A stretch of DNA of 60,000 bases from Mesostigma viride (taxonomy: Eukaryota > Streptophyta > Mesostigmatophyceae > Mesostigmatales > Mesostigmataceae), in assembly GCA_009746045.1 (NCBI GenBank), contig RPFO01000127.1, forward strand, positions 712,050 through 772,049, read 5' to 3'. The notes under the pieces were generated by a model. It saw nothing but the letters and a program-made list of their open reading frames with translations. It was not told where the DNA came from and made no database searches. This document shows, one piece after another, positions 34,140-47,000 of the stretch (position 1 is the stretch's first letter; every line of letters starts with the position of its first letter). The position numbers and the translations under genes were made by a program.

Positions 34140-34460
34140 AGAGTTGGAATTGTTGTCTCACTTAATAAACAACACGCGTCCAGGAATAGTTGTCTCACTT
34201 AACATGGAAGTTGTCTCACTTAACATGGAAGGAGATTAATTTTTATTAACATGGAAGGAGATGCCTAGTGACTAGCTAATGGTACAAGTCTACATCGATG
34301 TGCTGTATTTTGAAAACAGGGTGTGCTTGCGCTGCAGAATCTTCCATTGCCCTCCGGTGAACGGGGTAATGCTGGGTGCGGACTGATTTGCATGCCGGCG
34401 AATAAATAATGGGGACTCCCGAAAAATACAGGCATAGTTGTCTCACTTAATACAGTTTTG
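34140..34460. repeat. TTGTCTCACTTAA-type short repeats
   Basis: TTGTCTCACTTAA occurs near 34158, 34189, 34208 and 34438, with 'aacatggaag' in three tandem units. Isolated relatives lie at 1548 and 15119. Origin unknown. Confidence 0.5.
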
Positions 34461-34799
34461 ACTGTTTGTTCCACTCAGGTTGTACCCCTCGGTCTTCCCA
34501 GCTGGCCCCCTCTACTTGTACTGCTGGCCAAATCTGCACTGTGATGCAAAGTCCTCAATCTGTGGCTTGCCCAGTTGAGGCAGCAATAAAACCTAGGGCG
34601 ACCTCCCTTAAGGACTAGCCATAAAAAGACAAAACTTAACGACCAGTGCGCTGGACAAAAGAGCCATGTAACATGTGGAACACATAGCAATCACAATGCC
34701 AACCAGTATAGAGCCAGGCGTCCATCGAGCAGGGTGGGTCGCTAGAAACCTCGTGACATCAGCGGTTGTAGGTGTGGCACCATCAGGTGGCTGTGATGA

Positions 34800-34870
34800 C
34801 GCTGTACAACAGGGTGGGTAGGGTACAACAGGGTGGGGTACAACAGGGTGGGGTACAACAGGTTGGGTGG
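34800..34870. repeat. 15-bp tandem repeat
   Basis: Four units of GGGTACAACAGGGTG with small changes. No gene in this stretch. Confidence 0.75.
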
Positions 34871-34879
34871 GGAAAATTT

Positions 34880-36229
34880 GAGGGATATGGAACATCCTTG
34901 GCACAACCGTGTTTGCAGCTGGCGTGATTGTGGTTCAGGGCGCCAAACTTTCGAACGGTTTTCACGCAAAGCTTGGCGAACTCGCGTTCTTCCCAGACAA
35001 CTGGCGTGCTAAACGTACACGTGACTTCTGTCCGGAAATTCTCATGCAAAAGGATGCGCTTGCTGTCCTTCCAAAATGGTTTCTTCACCATTAAGTTTTC
35101 TGGAGATGATGATTGTGCAATGGAGGTTGTGAGGACGTGGACGGGCATGGTTGTTGGGCTTCTGCACTTGTCTGTGATCATCAACTCGGACCATAGTGGG
35201 TGAGTCGCTAGCCTCAAGTTGAACATGCTTACGCCTCATTGCCCCAACGCGATAGAAGCTATGCCAGCGACGTGCAGGTAAGATAATACATCCAAACCTT
35301 GTGTAATACTGCGGGCTCAGGGAACCTCTCAAACAGCTGCGCATTTCCCCACCAAACGTCACTGACGATTCTTATACACGGCCACCCATCGTGCATCTTC
35401 GTTCCCGCAATACTTAATCCATAAACTCTTTGGCGAAGCAGGTGTGCGCTATTTTTACCACTACGTAAAGTATATTGTTTACCACCTAACGTACGTTCTC
35501 TCTTTGTTATTTTTCAAGGATTTCCTCTATTCGCCTCGTCCCGCTGGCTACCAGTGGCGATGGGCGACTGTCCTGTCGATTGTAAAGAATAGAGATCTCT
35601 AGAGGTCTTGATAGAAAAGCGTAAACGAGACGAAGCGCGGGTTTGATCGACCAGACGTAAGAACGGCAAAACGTAATGCCCGCTTGTGCCTTTGGGCAGG
35701 CAGGCATGTGTCAGCATGCATGCTGGACTCGGGTCGCATCGCGCCACCCAGGTCTTCATGCTGGGCAGCAGCCGCGCCGCGCCTGCTTGACTTGTCTGCG
35801 CGGGAGATCCAGAAACAACGGATTTAACGGTGACGTCAGGCTGGATAACGGACAGCGAGCCCGCTAGTTGATCCAACCCGTAGATGCGACGCAGACGTTT
35901 GCAAGTAAAACGGCGCCGATCGGCCAGTCAACTTGGCCGTAGGCCGGGCCGACCCTCCGGCGCTGGCCGGCGGGGCCGGCCGCCCCCCCAGGTATCCGAC
36001 AGCGCGGTTGTTACGCCCGCCTGTCTCTCCCGCGACCTGAGGGGCAGCGAGGAGGCAACTGCGGTGCCAAGCGCCTTGCGTTGTGGCCAAGGGCCCAAAA
36101 CCTTGCGTCCTCCACGACGCTTAGGAGCGACAGCACGCAAGCAACCGACGTTCTGCTAAGCTAAGCGTTCTGGAAAGCATTGCAGCAGAGGCTTAGGGAG
36201 GGGCAGGTTAGTCACAGAGCTGGTCCAAA
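34880..36229. other. Region upstream of carB
   Basis: No protein is recognised. A minus-strand frame at about 34960-35226 (MFNLRLATHPLWSELM...) is open but unassigned. 35930-35995 is a very GC-rich block (GGCCGGCGGGGCCGGCCG) about 240 bp before the carB start. The carB promoter should lie here, but I see no diagnostic element. Confidence 0.35.
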
Positions 36230-39200
36230 ATGCAAGCCCTTTCGTCTGCAACCATGGCAGGTGTGGTGCATTGTAATCTCGCCGCGGCGCCAGGTGTCTC
36301 CAGGACTCGACCAGTGGCAAATTCTGCCGCCCCACGCAATTTGGCTCATGGCTGCCAACGCTCTGGCTGCAGCGTCAGGGCGCTGGCCTCCCATCGCTCC
36401 AGTGCCTTCTTCGGCAGTGAGGAGCTCGTGCTGCAGCAGAAATGCTCGCTGACCAAGCCGACGGGCAAGGATGCTCGTCGTCATCTGGTTGTGCGCAATG
36501 CTGTCCATGATACCTCCAACGACGGTTCAGTGCCGCCATGGAAAACGGGGAAGTCGGGCAAACGGACGGACATTAAGAAGATTATGATTTTGGGTGCCGG
36601 TCCCATCGTAATTGGGCAAGCCTGCGAGTTTGATTATTCCGGAACACAAGCCTGCAAAGCCCTACGGTACGGATTTGTTTGTTTCGGTGCGAATGAAAAA
36701 TGTTTGCTCTCAGTTTATGCAGGCCTTCTGTTTGTCGAAAGTTATCCTCTGTGACCATTGGGACCTCGCGGGCACGCGTTGCTGTGCCGGCATTGTAAAC
36801 TTCGCGTCTGCTCATCTTCCCTCGGATAGCATTTTCAAGAGGAATTTCCAGCTGTATTCGTTGCCCATGTGCGCACCCGTGGCTTCGCACATTCGACGCC
36901 GCCAGACGAGTGCAACCGTTCATTTTGGTCCACAGAACTCTACCTGTGTATTCCCGGGAATTCGCGGTCTAACATCGTCTGGGAAGCAGCACTTCAACTC
37001 CCAGCATTGAAAAGTGTAGGCAGCAATACTTGGACGGTTGGAATTTTTCCAAACGACCATGTCCAACTCCCTTCACGTATTGCATCATATAGCAACCCAG
37101 CCTGCTGTCGATGGCTAGGATAGATGCCTGCACAAGTGACTTCTTGAGCCATGCAGTCTGCAGAGTAGCTGCTAACGCAGAAAGCAGGGCTGAATGTATT
37201 AAGTTTTGGTGATGCTCGATGCTACACCTTGCCCCAACGCCCCCCCCCCCCTCTTCTGCAATGCCCCGCCTGCGCCTGCTTCCCCAACCTTTGCATGCTT
37301 CTTTGCATGCTCGCCTACCCTCACACCTTCCACCCCTTGCACCCTCCTGCCCATGAACCCTCCTACCCTTGCGCCGTCTTACCCACACTCCTGCTGTCTC
37401 CTGTGCCCTGTCACGGCCCCACTTCATCGCTTGCTGCCTGCTCACCCTTCCCGCATGCTTGTTTGCTCCCCTCATGCCGGTTGCCTCGCCCCACGCCCTG
37501 TCCCCCCAACCTCACCTACCCGACCTACTTGGTTGGTTTCCGTTCTTGTGTGCCAGCGAGGAGGGCTATGAGGTCGTGCTCCTCAACAGCAACCCCGCGA
37601 CCATCATGACCGATCCCGACATGGCGCCGCGCACGTACGTCACGCCCATGACGCCCACGCTGGTGGAGGACATCATCGCCAAGGTGGGTTGCTTGTATCT
37701 ACGTTAGCTGGGTATAGCTATAGTAACTGGAAGAATAGATAGCTATAGTGATTGCTATAGCGTCCTGTCAGTGCCTGCTGCTATTATTGGCCAGGCGGAC
37801 CCGTCAGTCCTCACTGGGCAGCGCCCAGGCAGGGACACCGCATGGCCTAGGCTAGCTCCGTGGCGCTAGGCTTGTCTCGTGGCCCTCCCCTGGTTTGGTT
37901 TTTCAAGTGGTTGGATGCCGCGGCGCTAGGCGCCCTTGTGTGCAAGCCCTTGTGTAATGTTAATCCATCGTGATAGGAATTCCATCGGGGTGCTGAACTG
38001 CAGTCGCACGTTTCCCTGTACCTGGGCACGATATGTACCCCACCAGACTCCTAGTTGATGTCTGCCAGGGGCGACCAGGGGGCCTGATATTTCTAGACGT
38101 GTCCGCCTGCCTGCCTTGATCTCTTCTCCTGACTACGTCTGTCCCTTGTTACGCACCAGCAAGCCAGGAGCGTACAAAATCCTTTGGCCGTGCACACGCG
38201 GGCCCTGCCTTTGTGACTCGTGCCTGCCTTTGCGATATACCCCGGCTCTTTGCTCTTCCAGGAATGTCCCGACTAACTCCTTTTCTAGCGGCCACGTGCC
38301 TGTGTGGTCCCTCACCCCCTACTGTGACCCGTGCTCCCCACCTAAATGTGTTCCTCCCCACCTACATGTTTCCAGGAGCGCCCCGATGCCCTCCTCCCCA
38401 CGATGGGTGGCCAGACCGCTCTCAACCTGGCCAAGGCGCTGGCGGAGAGTGGCGTGCTGGACAAGTACGGCGTGGAGCTGATCGGCGCCAAGCTGGACGC
38501 TATCAACAAGGCGGAGGACCGCGAGCTGTTCAAGCAGGCCATGAACCGCATCGGCGTGAAGTCCGCCGATTCACGTAGGTCTTGGCGGTTGGAGAGTTGA
38601 TGTAAGCAGCGTTGGTTGATTGACCCACTTTGAGCCGCATTGTCGTCAAGTTGATGGGCTCGGCGTCTAGTTGATTGACATTTGTCTATCTAGACAGTTA
38701 TGGTTCCTTGGTGGGGAACGGGAACTGGGAAGGGAGAGAGGACGAGTTGGGGGGGGTTGGCCACATGATGGTAAGGCATGGCTTGGCCAAGAACTGCGTT
38801 GATGTAAAGCTGGCTTGCTCAATCTGTTAGTATCGAATGGAAAGGATTCTGGTGTTGAATAGAAAGCATGTTCGGAATGGATCAAGGTCGTGAACAGCAT
38901 CGCCTTCTTTTCCCAAGGTTGCGCGTTGTGCGCATGACCTGACATGTGTCACCAGGATGTCGTTCCCATTGGCGGAGGGAGCCATTGTTCTATCGCAACT
39001 AAGCCCGCTTCACATGAAGGAAGCCAAGCTCATTAATCACCATCCACCCTGCTGTCTCCCGCTCTTTTCCTTTCAATTTCACCTCTCTGAAACTCACTGT
39101 TCCCACTCGCCTTTGTCCCTCTCCCCCCTTGGTCCCCATCTGCCAGGCGTCGCGAGCACGGTGGAGGAGGCGCTGGAAGTGGCCTCGTGGATCGGGTCAT

Positions 39201-42200
39201 ACCCCATCATTGTGCGCCCTGCGTTCACGCTGGGCGGGACAGGTGGCGGCATCGCGTACAACCAGGAGGAGCTGGTGTCCATCTGCAAGGGCGGCCTCGC
39301 CGAGTCGCTCACCAAGCAGGTGCGTGGGGGAGAGTCTCCATCTTGTTTCTCAAATGGACACTAGTTCAAGAATACGCATGTAGCTGGCGCTCGTTAGCCA
39401 ATAGCAGCTGGGATGATTCTTGGTATCAGCTCACTCTACGCAACGTCACCCCCAGTGCCATCCCTTTATTCTGATTGGGCACGCCGCAAAGGTGAAAACC
39501 ATTTGCGTTCAGTGCCGGTCCGCGGAAAACGCGGAAAACGAAATCCCTTTGTAGCCCTGGAAGTCCTTGTGCAGGTTACGGAGCTGGTTCAGATCGGCAA
39601 GTCGCCTCGGCCCTCTCACCTGCTCTCAGGCTCCTGCCCTGCCCACCGACAGCACCCCCCGGGTCCTGCTAGAACGTTCCCCTGTCACCCTCTTGCTCCT
39701 TCTCACCATATCACCACCCCTACCCACCACCCACGAAGCAGGTCCTGATCGAGAAGTCGCTGCTGGGGTGGAAGGAGTTCGAGCTGGAGGTGATGCGCGA
39801 CCTGGCGGACAACGTGGTCATCATCTGCTCGATCGAAAACGTCGACCCGATGGGCGTGCACACGGGAGACTCTGTCACCGTCGCCCCTGCTCAGGTGAGC
39901 GTTGCGTGAGGGGTGGTCTGCACAGTTCAAATGCCTTCAATGTTCATGCGCGCGGGTGATTCCGTTACATTGGGGCCCGCGCCGGTGAGCGTTGGATGAT
40001 GGGTGGTCTGCCCAGCTGTGTGTTGCCTACCTAGTGCTGTCGCCTTTCCCCTTCCTCACCCCCTGCCACCAGAAGGTCTCGGTCAAAGCTTGCATGTTGG
40101 GTTGCCTCCTTGCTCTCCTCCATAACCCCTGGACCCCCATGCACGACCACCAACACCAACACCACCGCCGCCACCACCACCACCGCCCCGCCACTGCCAC
40201 CACCACCCCGCCGCTGCCCCACCACCAACACCGCCGCCATCACCAACACCACCACCACCATCGCCAACCAGACACTCACGGACAAGGAGTGTCCTTATGT
40301 CTTCATCTCTTTCGCCCCCCAATCAACCACCCTACCGCGGCCAGGTGCTCACGCACATGGAGAATTCTCATGCCGTCCTCCCCTTTGCCAAATACCCCCC
40401 ACCCCTCCCACCCCCACCCCCACCCCCACCCCCCACCAGACGCTCACCGACAAGGAGTACCAGCGCCTGCGTGACCAGGCGGTGGCCATCATCCGAGAGA
40501 TCGGTGTCGAGTGTGGTGGCTCCAACGTGCAGTTTGCCATCAACCCGGTGGATGGCGAGGTGATCGTCATCGAGATGAACCCCCGCGTGTCCCGCTCGTC
40601 CGCGCTCGCGTCCAAGGCGACTGGCTTCCCTATTGCCAAGATGGCGGCCAAGCTGTCCGTGGGGTACACGTTGGACCAGATCGCGAACGACATCACGCTC
40701 AAGACGCCCGCGTCGTTCGAGCCATCGATTGATTACGTGGTCACCAAGGTAATCGGAAGGGTGGGCACAATCTTTGCTATTGTTTGGTCACCAAGGTAAT
40801 TGGAAGGGTGGGCACAATCTTTGCTATTGTTTGGTCACCAAGGTAATTGGAAGGGTGGGCACAATCTTTGCTATTGTTTGGTCACCAAGGTAATTGGAAG
40901 GGTGGGCACAATCTTTGCTATTGTTTGGTCACTAAGCCAAACGGGGGAGGGGGGGAGTGGGAAAGTGGTGACGAATGGGTGAATGTTGAGCAATTTGTGG
41001 GTGTGCGAGGGTGTTTGGAGGGCGGCGGGGAATGCGGAGAACTCAATTTATTGCTTTTCTCTTGACCAGTTGGTTTTGGTGGGTGGGTGTTGGGATGGGT
41101 GGATCTCGGGCTTCTTCAGTACGGGGGCTGATTGGGTTGGGGAATCATGTCTTGGGCATCATGGCCTTTGATGGCTCGTAGGGAAGTGGTAGCTGTGGCA
41201 CTGGGCCTTCCAGACGGCATCTCATCGCCTGTTCTTGCCGCTGTGGCGCCCCTTGTTGCCACCCCATGGTCACCCCCTGGACCGATTCGACCCGCCGCCG
41301 CACCCCGCGCAGATCCCCCGCTTTGCATTCGAGAAGTTCCCCGGCTCGAGCCCTGTGCTGGGCACGCAGATGAAGTCGGTGGGCGAGGCCATGGCCATGG
41401 GGCGCACGTTCCAGGAGAGTTTCCAGAAGTGCATGCGCTCCCTGGAGACGGGGCTGCCCGGGTTTGGGGGCTTCAAGGGCGGGAAGGACTTCTATGTGAG
41501 TCTTTTAGGGGGGAATGAGTTTGTTAGTATGCTCTGGGGCGTCTGTGTGAGTGATCGGGAACTGCCTCAGTGTGTTTGTCTTTTATGCGGGGCGGATTGG
41601 AGGAAGGGGGCACGGCCTGGTCATCCATGTTTGTGAGAGTGGATCTCAAATTGCCAGTGGCCCTTTGTCATTGGAGTTCATCTTGTTTTGTGTCGTTGCA
41701 AACAACAAAGTGTATCCAGCCTTGCGTCGTGATCCGCCCTGTGTTGTCTTTTGCCCTTTTCCGGGGCACCCCAGTTTCTTCTTTTTGCGTCGGTGTTTTT
41801 GTGCACCCCTCCCTTGTGAAACTGTTGCCGCAATATGACGTGAGCCACCACCCTTAATGATGATAATCATTTTGTTCCCAGTTCCTTATGGTGATCGTTT
41901 CGGTCTTGGTTCCTGATGTGTCGTTTCCTTGTCCTTATCGCTGTTTCTTTGTCTTTGTTGTTGTGTTGTGGCCACAGGTGGACACTGAACAACTACGTTA
42001 ACAACCCTCCTCTGATAATGATTGTTTCATCCGCTCCTTATGCATCCCTCTCTTGTATCCACCACCGCCCCAGGCGGAGGCGGAGGACGATGTCATCAAC
42101 TACAACCTGCGCACGCCCACGCCGGAGCGCTACGTGTACATCCACTCGGCGTTCAAGCGCGGCTATTCGGAGGAGAAGATTGTGGAGCTGACCAAGATGG

Positions 42201-44013
42201 ACCCCTGGTGGATCAACCAGATGGCCGCGGTGGGTGGTGACTACCACCAACATGGAATCATTTGTGTTCAGGCGAATTCTTTCTCTGTTGCAAGGGGGAA
42301 GATGTCATAAGCCATCACGTGACAAGCATCATGGCCCCCCCGCGGCCCCACCCCGCCCCCCCATTTCAGAGCTCAACCAGTGGCTGACCCACACACGCTT
42401 GCTGTTCCCCCGACCACGCTCCTCCCTCCCTATATTTCCCCCTTATCCCCAGATCTACAAGATCGAGCAGTGGCTGCAGACCATCGGCGCCCCCGAGAAC
42501 CTGACCGCACTCGACCTGCGCGAGCTCAAGCGCCACGGGTTCAGCGACGTGCAGATCGCCAACCTGACCGGGTCGACCGCGCTGAACATCCGCGCGCTGC
42601 GCAAGAAGCACAACGTGGTGCCCGCGTACAAGGTGCGGCCATGTGAATGATTCAAAAGAAGAATGGGAGGAGAAGACCCTCTCCTCGTACTATACCAGAT
42701 GCTATTGTGACCACGCATCCTTTACAGCACACATGTTGCCCTGCCGCCCTCCTGCCATCCATGTCCCTCCCAATTTGGGCAGCTAGCGTTTTCACGTTTG
42801 TTGCTTTCTGCCGTCCATGTCCCTCCCAACGTCTCTGGTCCCCACCACCAACATCTGGCCCACTAACAACACCTTGCCACGACCAATGGCTTATCCACTG
42901 ACAAGCACCTCGCCCATTAACGACGCCTTGCCTGGACATTACCCCCAATCACGTTGACCCTGACCCGCAGCGCGTCGACACGTGTGCGGCGGAGTTTGAG
43001 GCGTTCACGCCCTACCTCTACTCATCCTACGACGAGGAGTGTGAGGCCGCGCCCACCAAGAACAAGAAGGTGCTCATCCTGGGTGGCGGGCCCAACCGCA
43101 TCGGCCAAGGAATCGAGTTCGACTACTGCTGTTGTCACGCTTGCTTCGCGCTCAGTGTACGTGCCTTCCTTGTTGTCACGCTTGCTTCGCGCTCAGTGTA
43201 CGTGCCTTCCTGCCTGCCTGGATAACCTGCCAGCCGCCGTCTCTCAATCGCAACGCACTTGCCTACCCACACCGGCACGCTGCCGGCGCGCCTCACCTGG
43301 TTGGCCTGTCTGATCTGATCATCCCCTTACGGTCATCGCATGTTTTGCGTTGGGTTAGGTAGAAGCTACGTGGCCGATTCCTGCATACGGGCCTTAGCCC
43401 GTATGCCATGGGAGGCCATGGTCCCTTTCGAGCACCGGATATGCCTCTGTGACCTCCCACAGGCAGTCACAAATGACGTTGCAGTCTCTTCCTCTCCCAT
43501 GTCGTGAACCCACCTTTTGCAGGTCAGTTCGGTTCCGCCGTGGATACCTCCTGTCCTATCACCCCACCACTGTCTTTTTAATAGTACCCTCCCCTCTTTT
43601 TGTCTTCTTTTTCATTTTTTAGCTGTCCCCTTGGCTTCCCATTCCTGTCCTTTGGCTACGTTTGCTTCTGTCCCTCTGGTGGAGGGCTACGAGGCGGTCA
43701 TGATGAAGTTATCGTATTTGCTCCGTTCTTCTTTTCCTTCTTGCCCAGCACCCCTTCAGCAGGTGGAGGGCGACAAGATGATCGTGATGAACCCACCCTT
43801 TGTTTCGCTGTTCCTACTTGTCCCCCTATTCTGCTCCATTCAGGCAGGGGATCACATGATGATCCTAATCCTCTTAAACCTGGTTGTTCCTGTTATGTAT
43901 CACCCTCAGGCGGAGGGGTATGAGATGACCATGCCTAACTTGACCTTCTTTTTCCTGACGTTTCTTTTTATTTGTTTCAGGCGGAGGGCTATGAGACGAT
44001 CATGATGAACAGC

Positions 44014-44045
<32 letters not shown>

Positions 44046-47000
44046 GAGTGACCGGCTCTACTTCGAGCCGCTGACCATCGAGGACGTGCTCAACGTCATC
44101 GAGATGGAGCGGCCCGACGGCATTATCGTGCAGTTCGGAGGCCAGACGCCGCTCAAGCTGGCCATCCCCATTGACAACTACCTCAAGGAGGTCAGTGATA
44201 TTGCTATATCTTCATATTTATACAGTATCTGCTGTCTATAGATACGCACAAACTGCTCAAGCTTGCCATCCCCATCGACAACTACCTCAAGGGGTGGGTG
44301 GTGGCTGTGTGGTTTATTATTAAGCGGTTATCTAGGCACTTGGTTGAGAACCATTCTACAGACGCGGGTTAAATTTCAGCCATGCGCACTAAGCAGACCT
44401 TTGTATCCGCTTGTGGCTACCCTGGGAGCCTTGCTTTCCCGGTTAGCTTCCTTTTCCGAAGGGGGGGGGGGGGGCTGGTTACAGCATCTTCCTTGTTTTG
44501 CATCGTTCTAACAAGGACCCCCATTCACCTGCAACCATTCTGCCTGCGTCCCGTTCCTCAGCACAAGATCCCTGCCGCCAGCGGCCAGGGTCTCGTCCGT
44601 ATCTGGGGCACCCAGCCGCAGGACATTGACGCCGCGGAGGACCGCGACATCTTCATGGCGATGCTCAACCAGCTGAACATCAAGCAGGCGCCTGGTGGCA
44701 TCGCCACCAGCGAGGGGGAGGCGCTCGACATTGCGCGCCGCATCGGGTACCCCGTCATGGTGCGACCATCCTACGTGCTGGGCGGCCGCGCGATGGAGAT
44801 TGTGTACAAGTAAGCAAATGGATCGGGTGGTGTTGGGGGGTCTATGCTTTGGTAGTGCGACATGATGCTTTGCTTTCATACATTTGGGGCGGCCGCGCGA
44901 TGGAGATTGTGTACTTGTGGCAGGGCGAAGCAGGTGGGTAGCATCAATATGGCGGAATGGTCAGGATGGAGCCGTGCTTGTCGTTGTGCTGGCGGCTGCG
45001 CGATGCAGATGGTGCACTAATAAGCGCTGCCTGACCACTTGTTGTCAGGCCAGCAGTGGTGACCCTGGTCCCCTCTGATTGGTCCCTACTTTGGGGGCTT
45101 GACACTAGCCCTTTCCCCACCCCCCAAGAGTGATGAGATGGCCCCCCTCTCACCTGGTTACCACTGCTGTTGTCACTCTTCTGTTGCTGCTGTGGTTGCT
45201 GCTGTGGTTGTTGGTGACATGGTTGTCGCCACAACCACCGCCCTCCCAGTGACGAGATGGTCAAGCGCTACCTCAAGTTTGCGGTCGCAGTGGACCCTGA
45301 GAAGCCCGTCCTCATCGACAAGTTCCTCGACAGCGCGGTGGAGATCGACATTGACTGCTTGGCCGATCAGTACGGCAACGTGGCCATCGGAGGCATCATG
45401 GAGCACATCGAGCAGGCTGGCATCCACTCGGGCGACAGCGCGTGCTCCATCCCCACGCAAACAATCGCGGTGAGGCTGCGATACGTAGTATGCGCCAATC
45501 ATTCATGTAATCATGCTATCGTAGGTAATGAAGGGTGTTTTAGGAATCCCGGCGCAGACGGCCGGGCGAGGGAAAGAGACCACCCTTTTGCATTGCTTCC
45601 CATCCGTGCACTTGAGCGTGCTTCTTGGCTAGTTGGATGGCTAGAGTTGGGCTTACTCACATGGCTATAGATGAGCGTGCGTGGTCGGACGGCCGCCGTA
45701 GGCCGAATGTGCAGGGCATCCTCATAGGGTCTCATGTAGATAATAATACTCGGAAATGTGCCACTATCTCCTATTCGTGTCCACTGTCTTGTGCCGGCAA
45801 TGCCCTCCGCATCCATGCCCACCCCCTTCTTGTAGCCACCATGCAGGGCACCATCCATCTGTCCCCGCTATTTCCCTCCCCCATGCCCGCAACAGCCTTT
45901 GTACTCCTGCCCCACCCACCCCACCACCACACACCACCACCGCTACCACCCACAGCCCGAGGTGCCGGCCAAGTCATCGTAATTCCTCTATCCCCGGTTT
46001 CTCTCCTCCCCCCATTCTCGCAACCTCTTTTGCTGCTCTCCCCTCACCCCAAGGTGCTTACCCGTTTACCCTTCCCCTTCCTCGGATCTCCCTACATGCC
46101 CGCGACGCCCTCTGCCCCCCCCCCCCCCCCCCCCCCCCCCCAGCCTGAGGCGCTAGCCAAGCTGCGCGAGTGGACCATCCAGCTTGCCCTCAAGCTCAAG
46201 GTGGTGGGCCTGATGAACCTGCAGTTTGCGGTGCGCGGCAAGGACGACGTGTACATCATTGAGGCCAACCCGCGCGCTTCCCGCACGGTCCCGTTCGTCT
46301 CCAAGGCGATTGGCCACCCGCTGGCCAAGTACGCGTCGCTGGCCATGGCCGGCAAGTCGCTCAAGGAGGTGCGTGGCGGGTGCAAGGTGTAACGGTGTGG
46401 TGCTGTTCTGTGTTTGTGGCCAAGTACGTGTTGCTGCACATCGCAACCCACTATGGCTGTCCCCATCCACTGATGCATGTGGCCATACCTGCTGTCACAA
46501 CACCGCTCCTGCCCTCGCCCACATATATTCCCCAACCATGCTAAACCATTGCGCATGCTGCGCATGCTGCTACTAGTGCCACTATGCATGCACAGGTCGG
46601 CTGTAGGGAGATAATCCCCAAGCACGTGCTCATGCGCGTGGCCATTCCTGCTGTCCCCCGCCCCCCCCCCCCCCCCCCCCGCGCCATTGTGCTGCTATTC
46701 GACATCACCCCCCCCCCCCACGCGGCCCCCAACAGGTGGGCTACGAGAAGGAGGTCATCCCCAAGCACGTCGCCATCAAGGAGGCCGTGCTGCCCTTCGA
46801 CAAGTTCCCCGGCGCCGACACCCTGCTGGGGCCCGAGATGCGCTCCACGGGAGAGGTCATGGGCATCGACACCAGCTTTGCGATGGCGTTTGCCAAGGCG
46901 CAGATCGAGGCCAACCAGCGGCTGCCGCTGCAAGGCACCGTCTTCATCTCGATGAAGGATGAGCTGAAGGGCTCGGTCGTCGCGGTGGCCAAGGGGTTCA

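Noticed and set aside
40031-40322. Gly/Val-rich minus-strand frames in carB intron 5
   Set aside because: Antisense of a CCACCA-rich low-complexity stretch of the intron.
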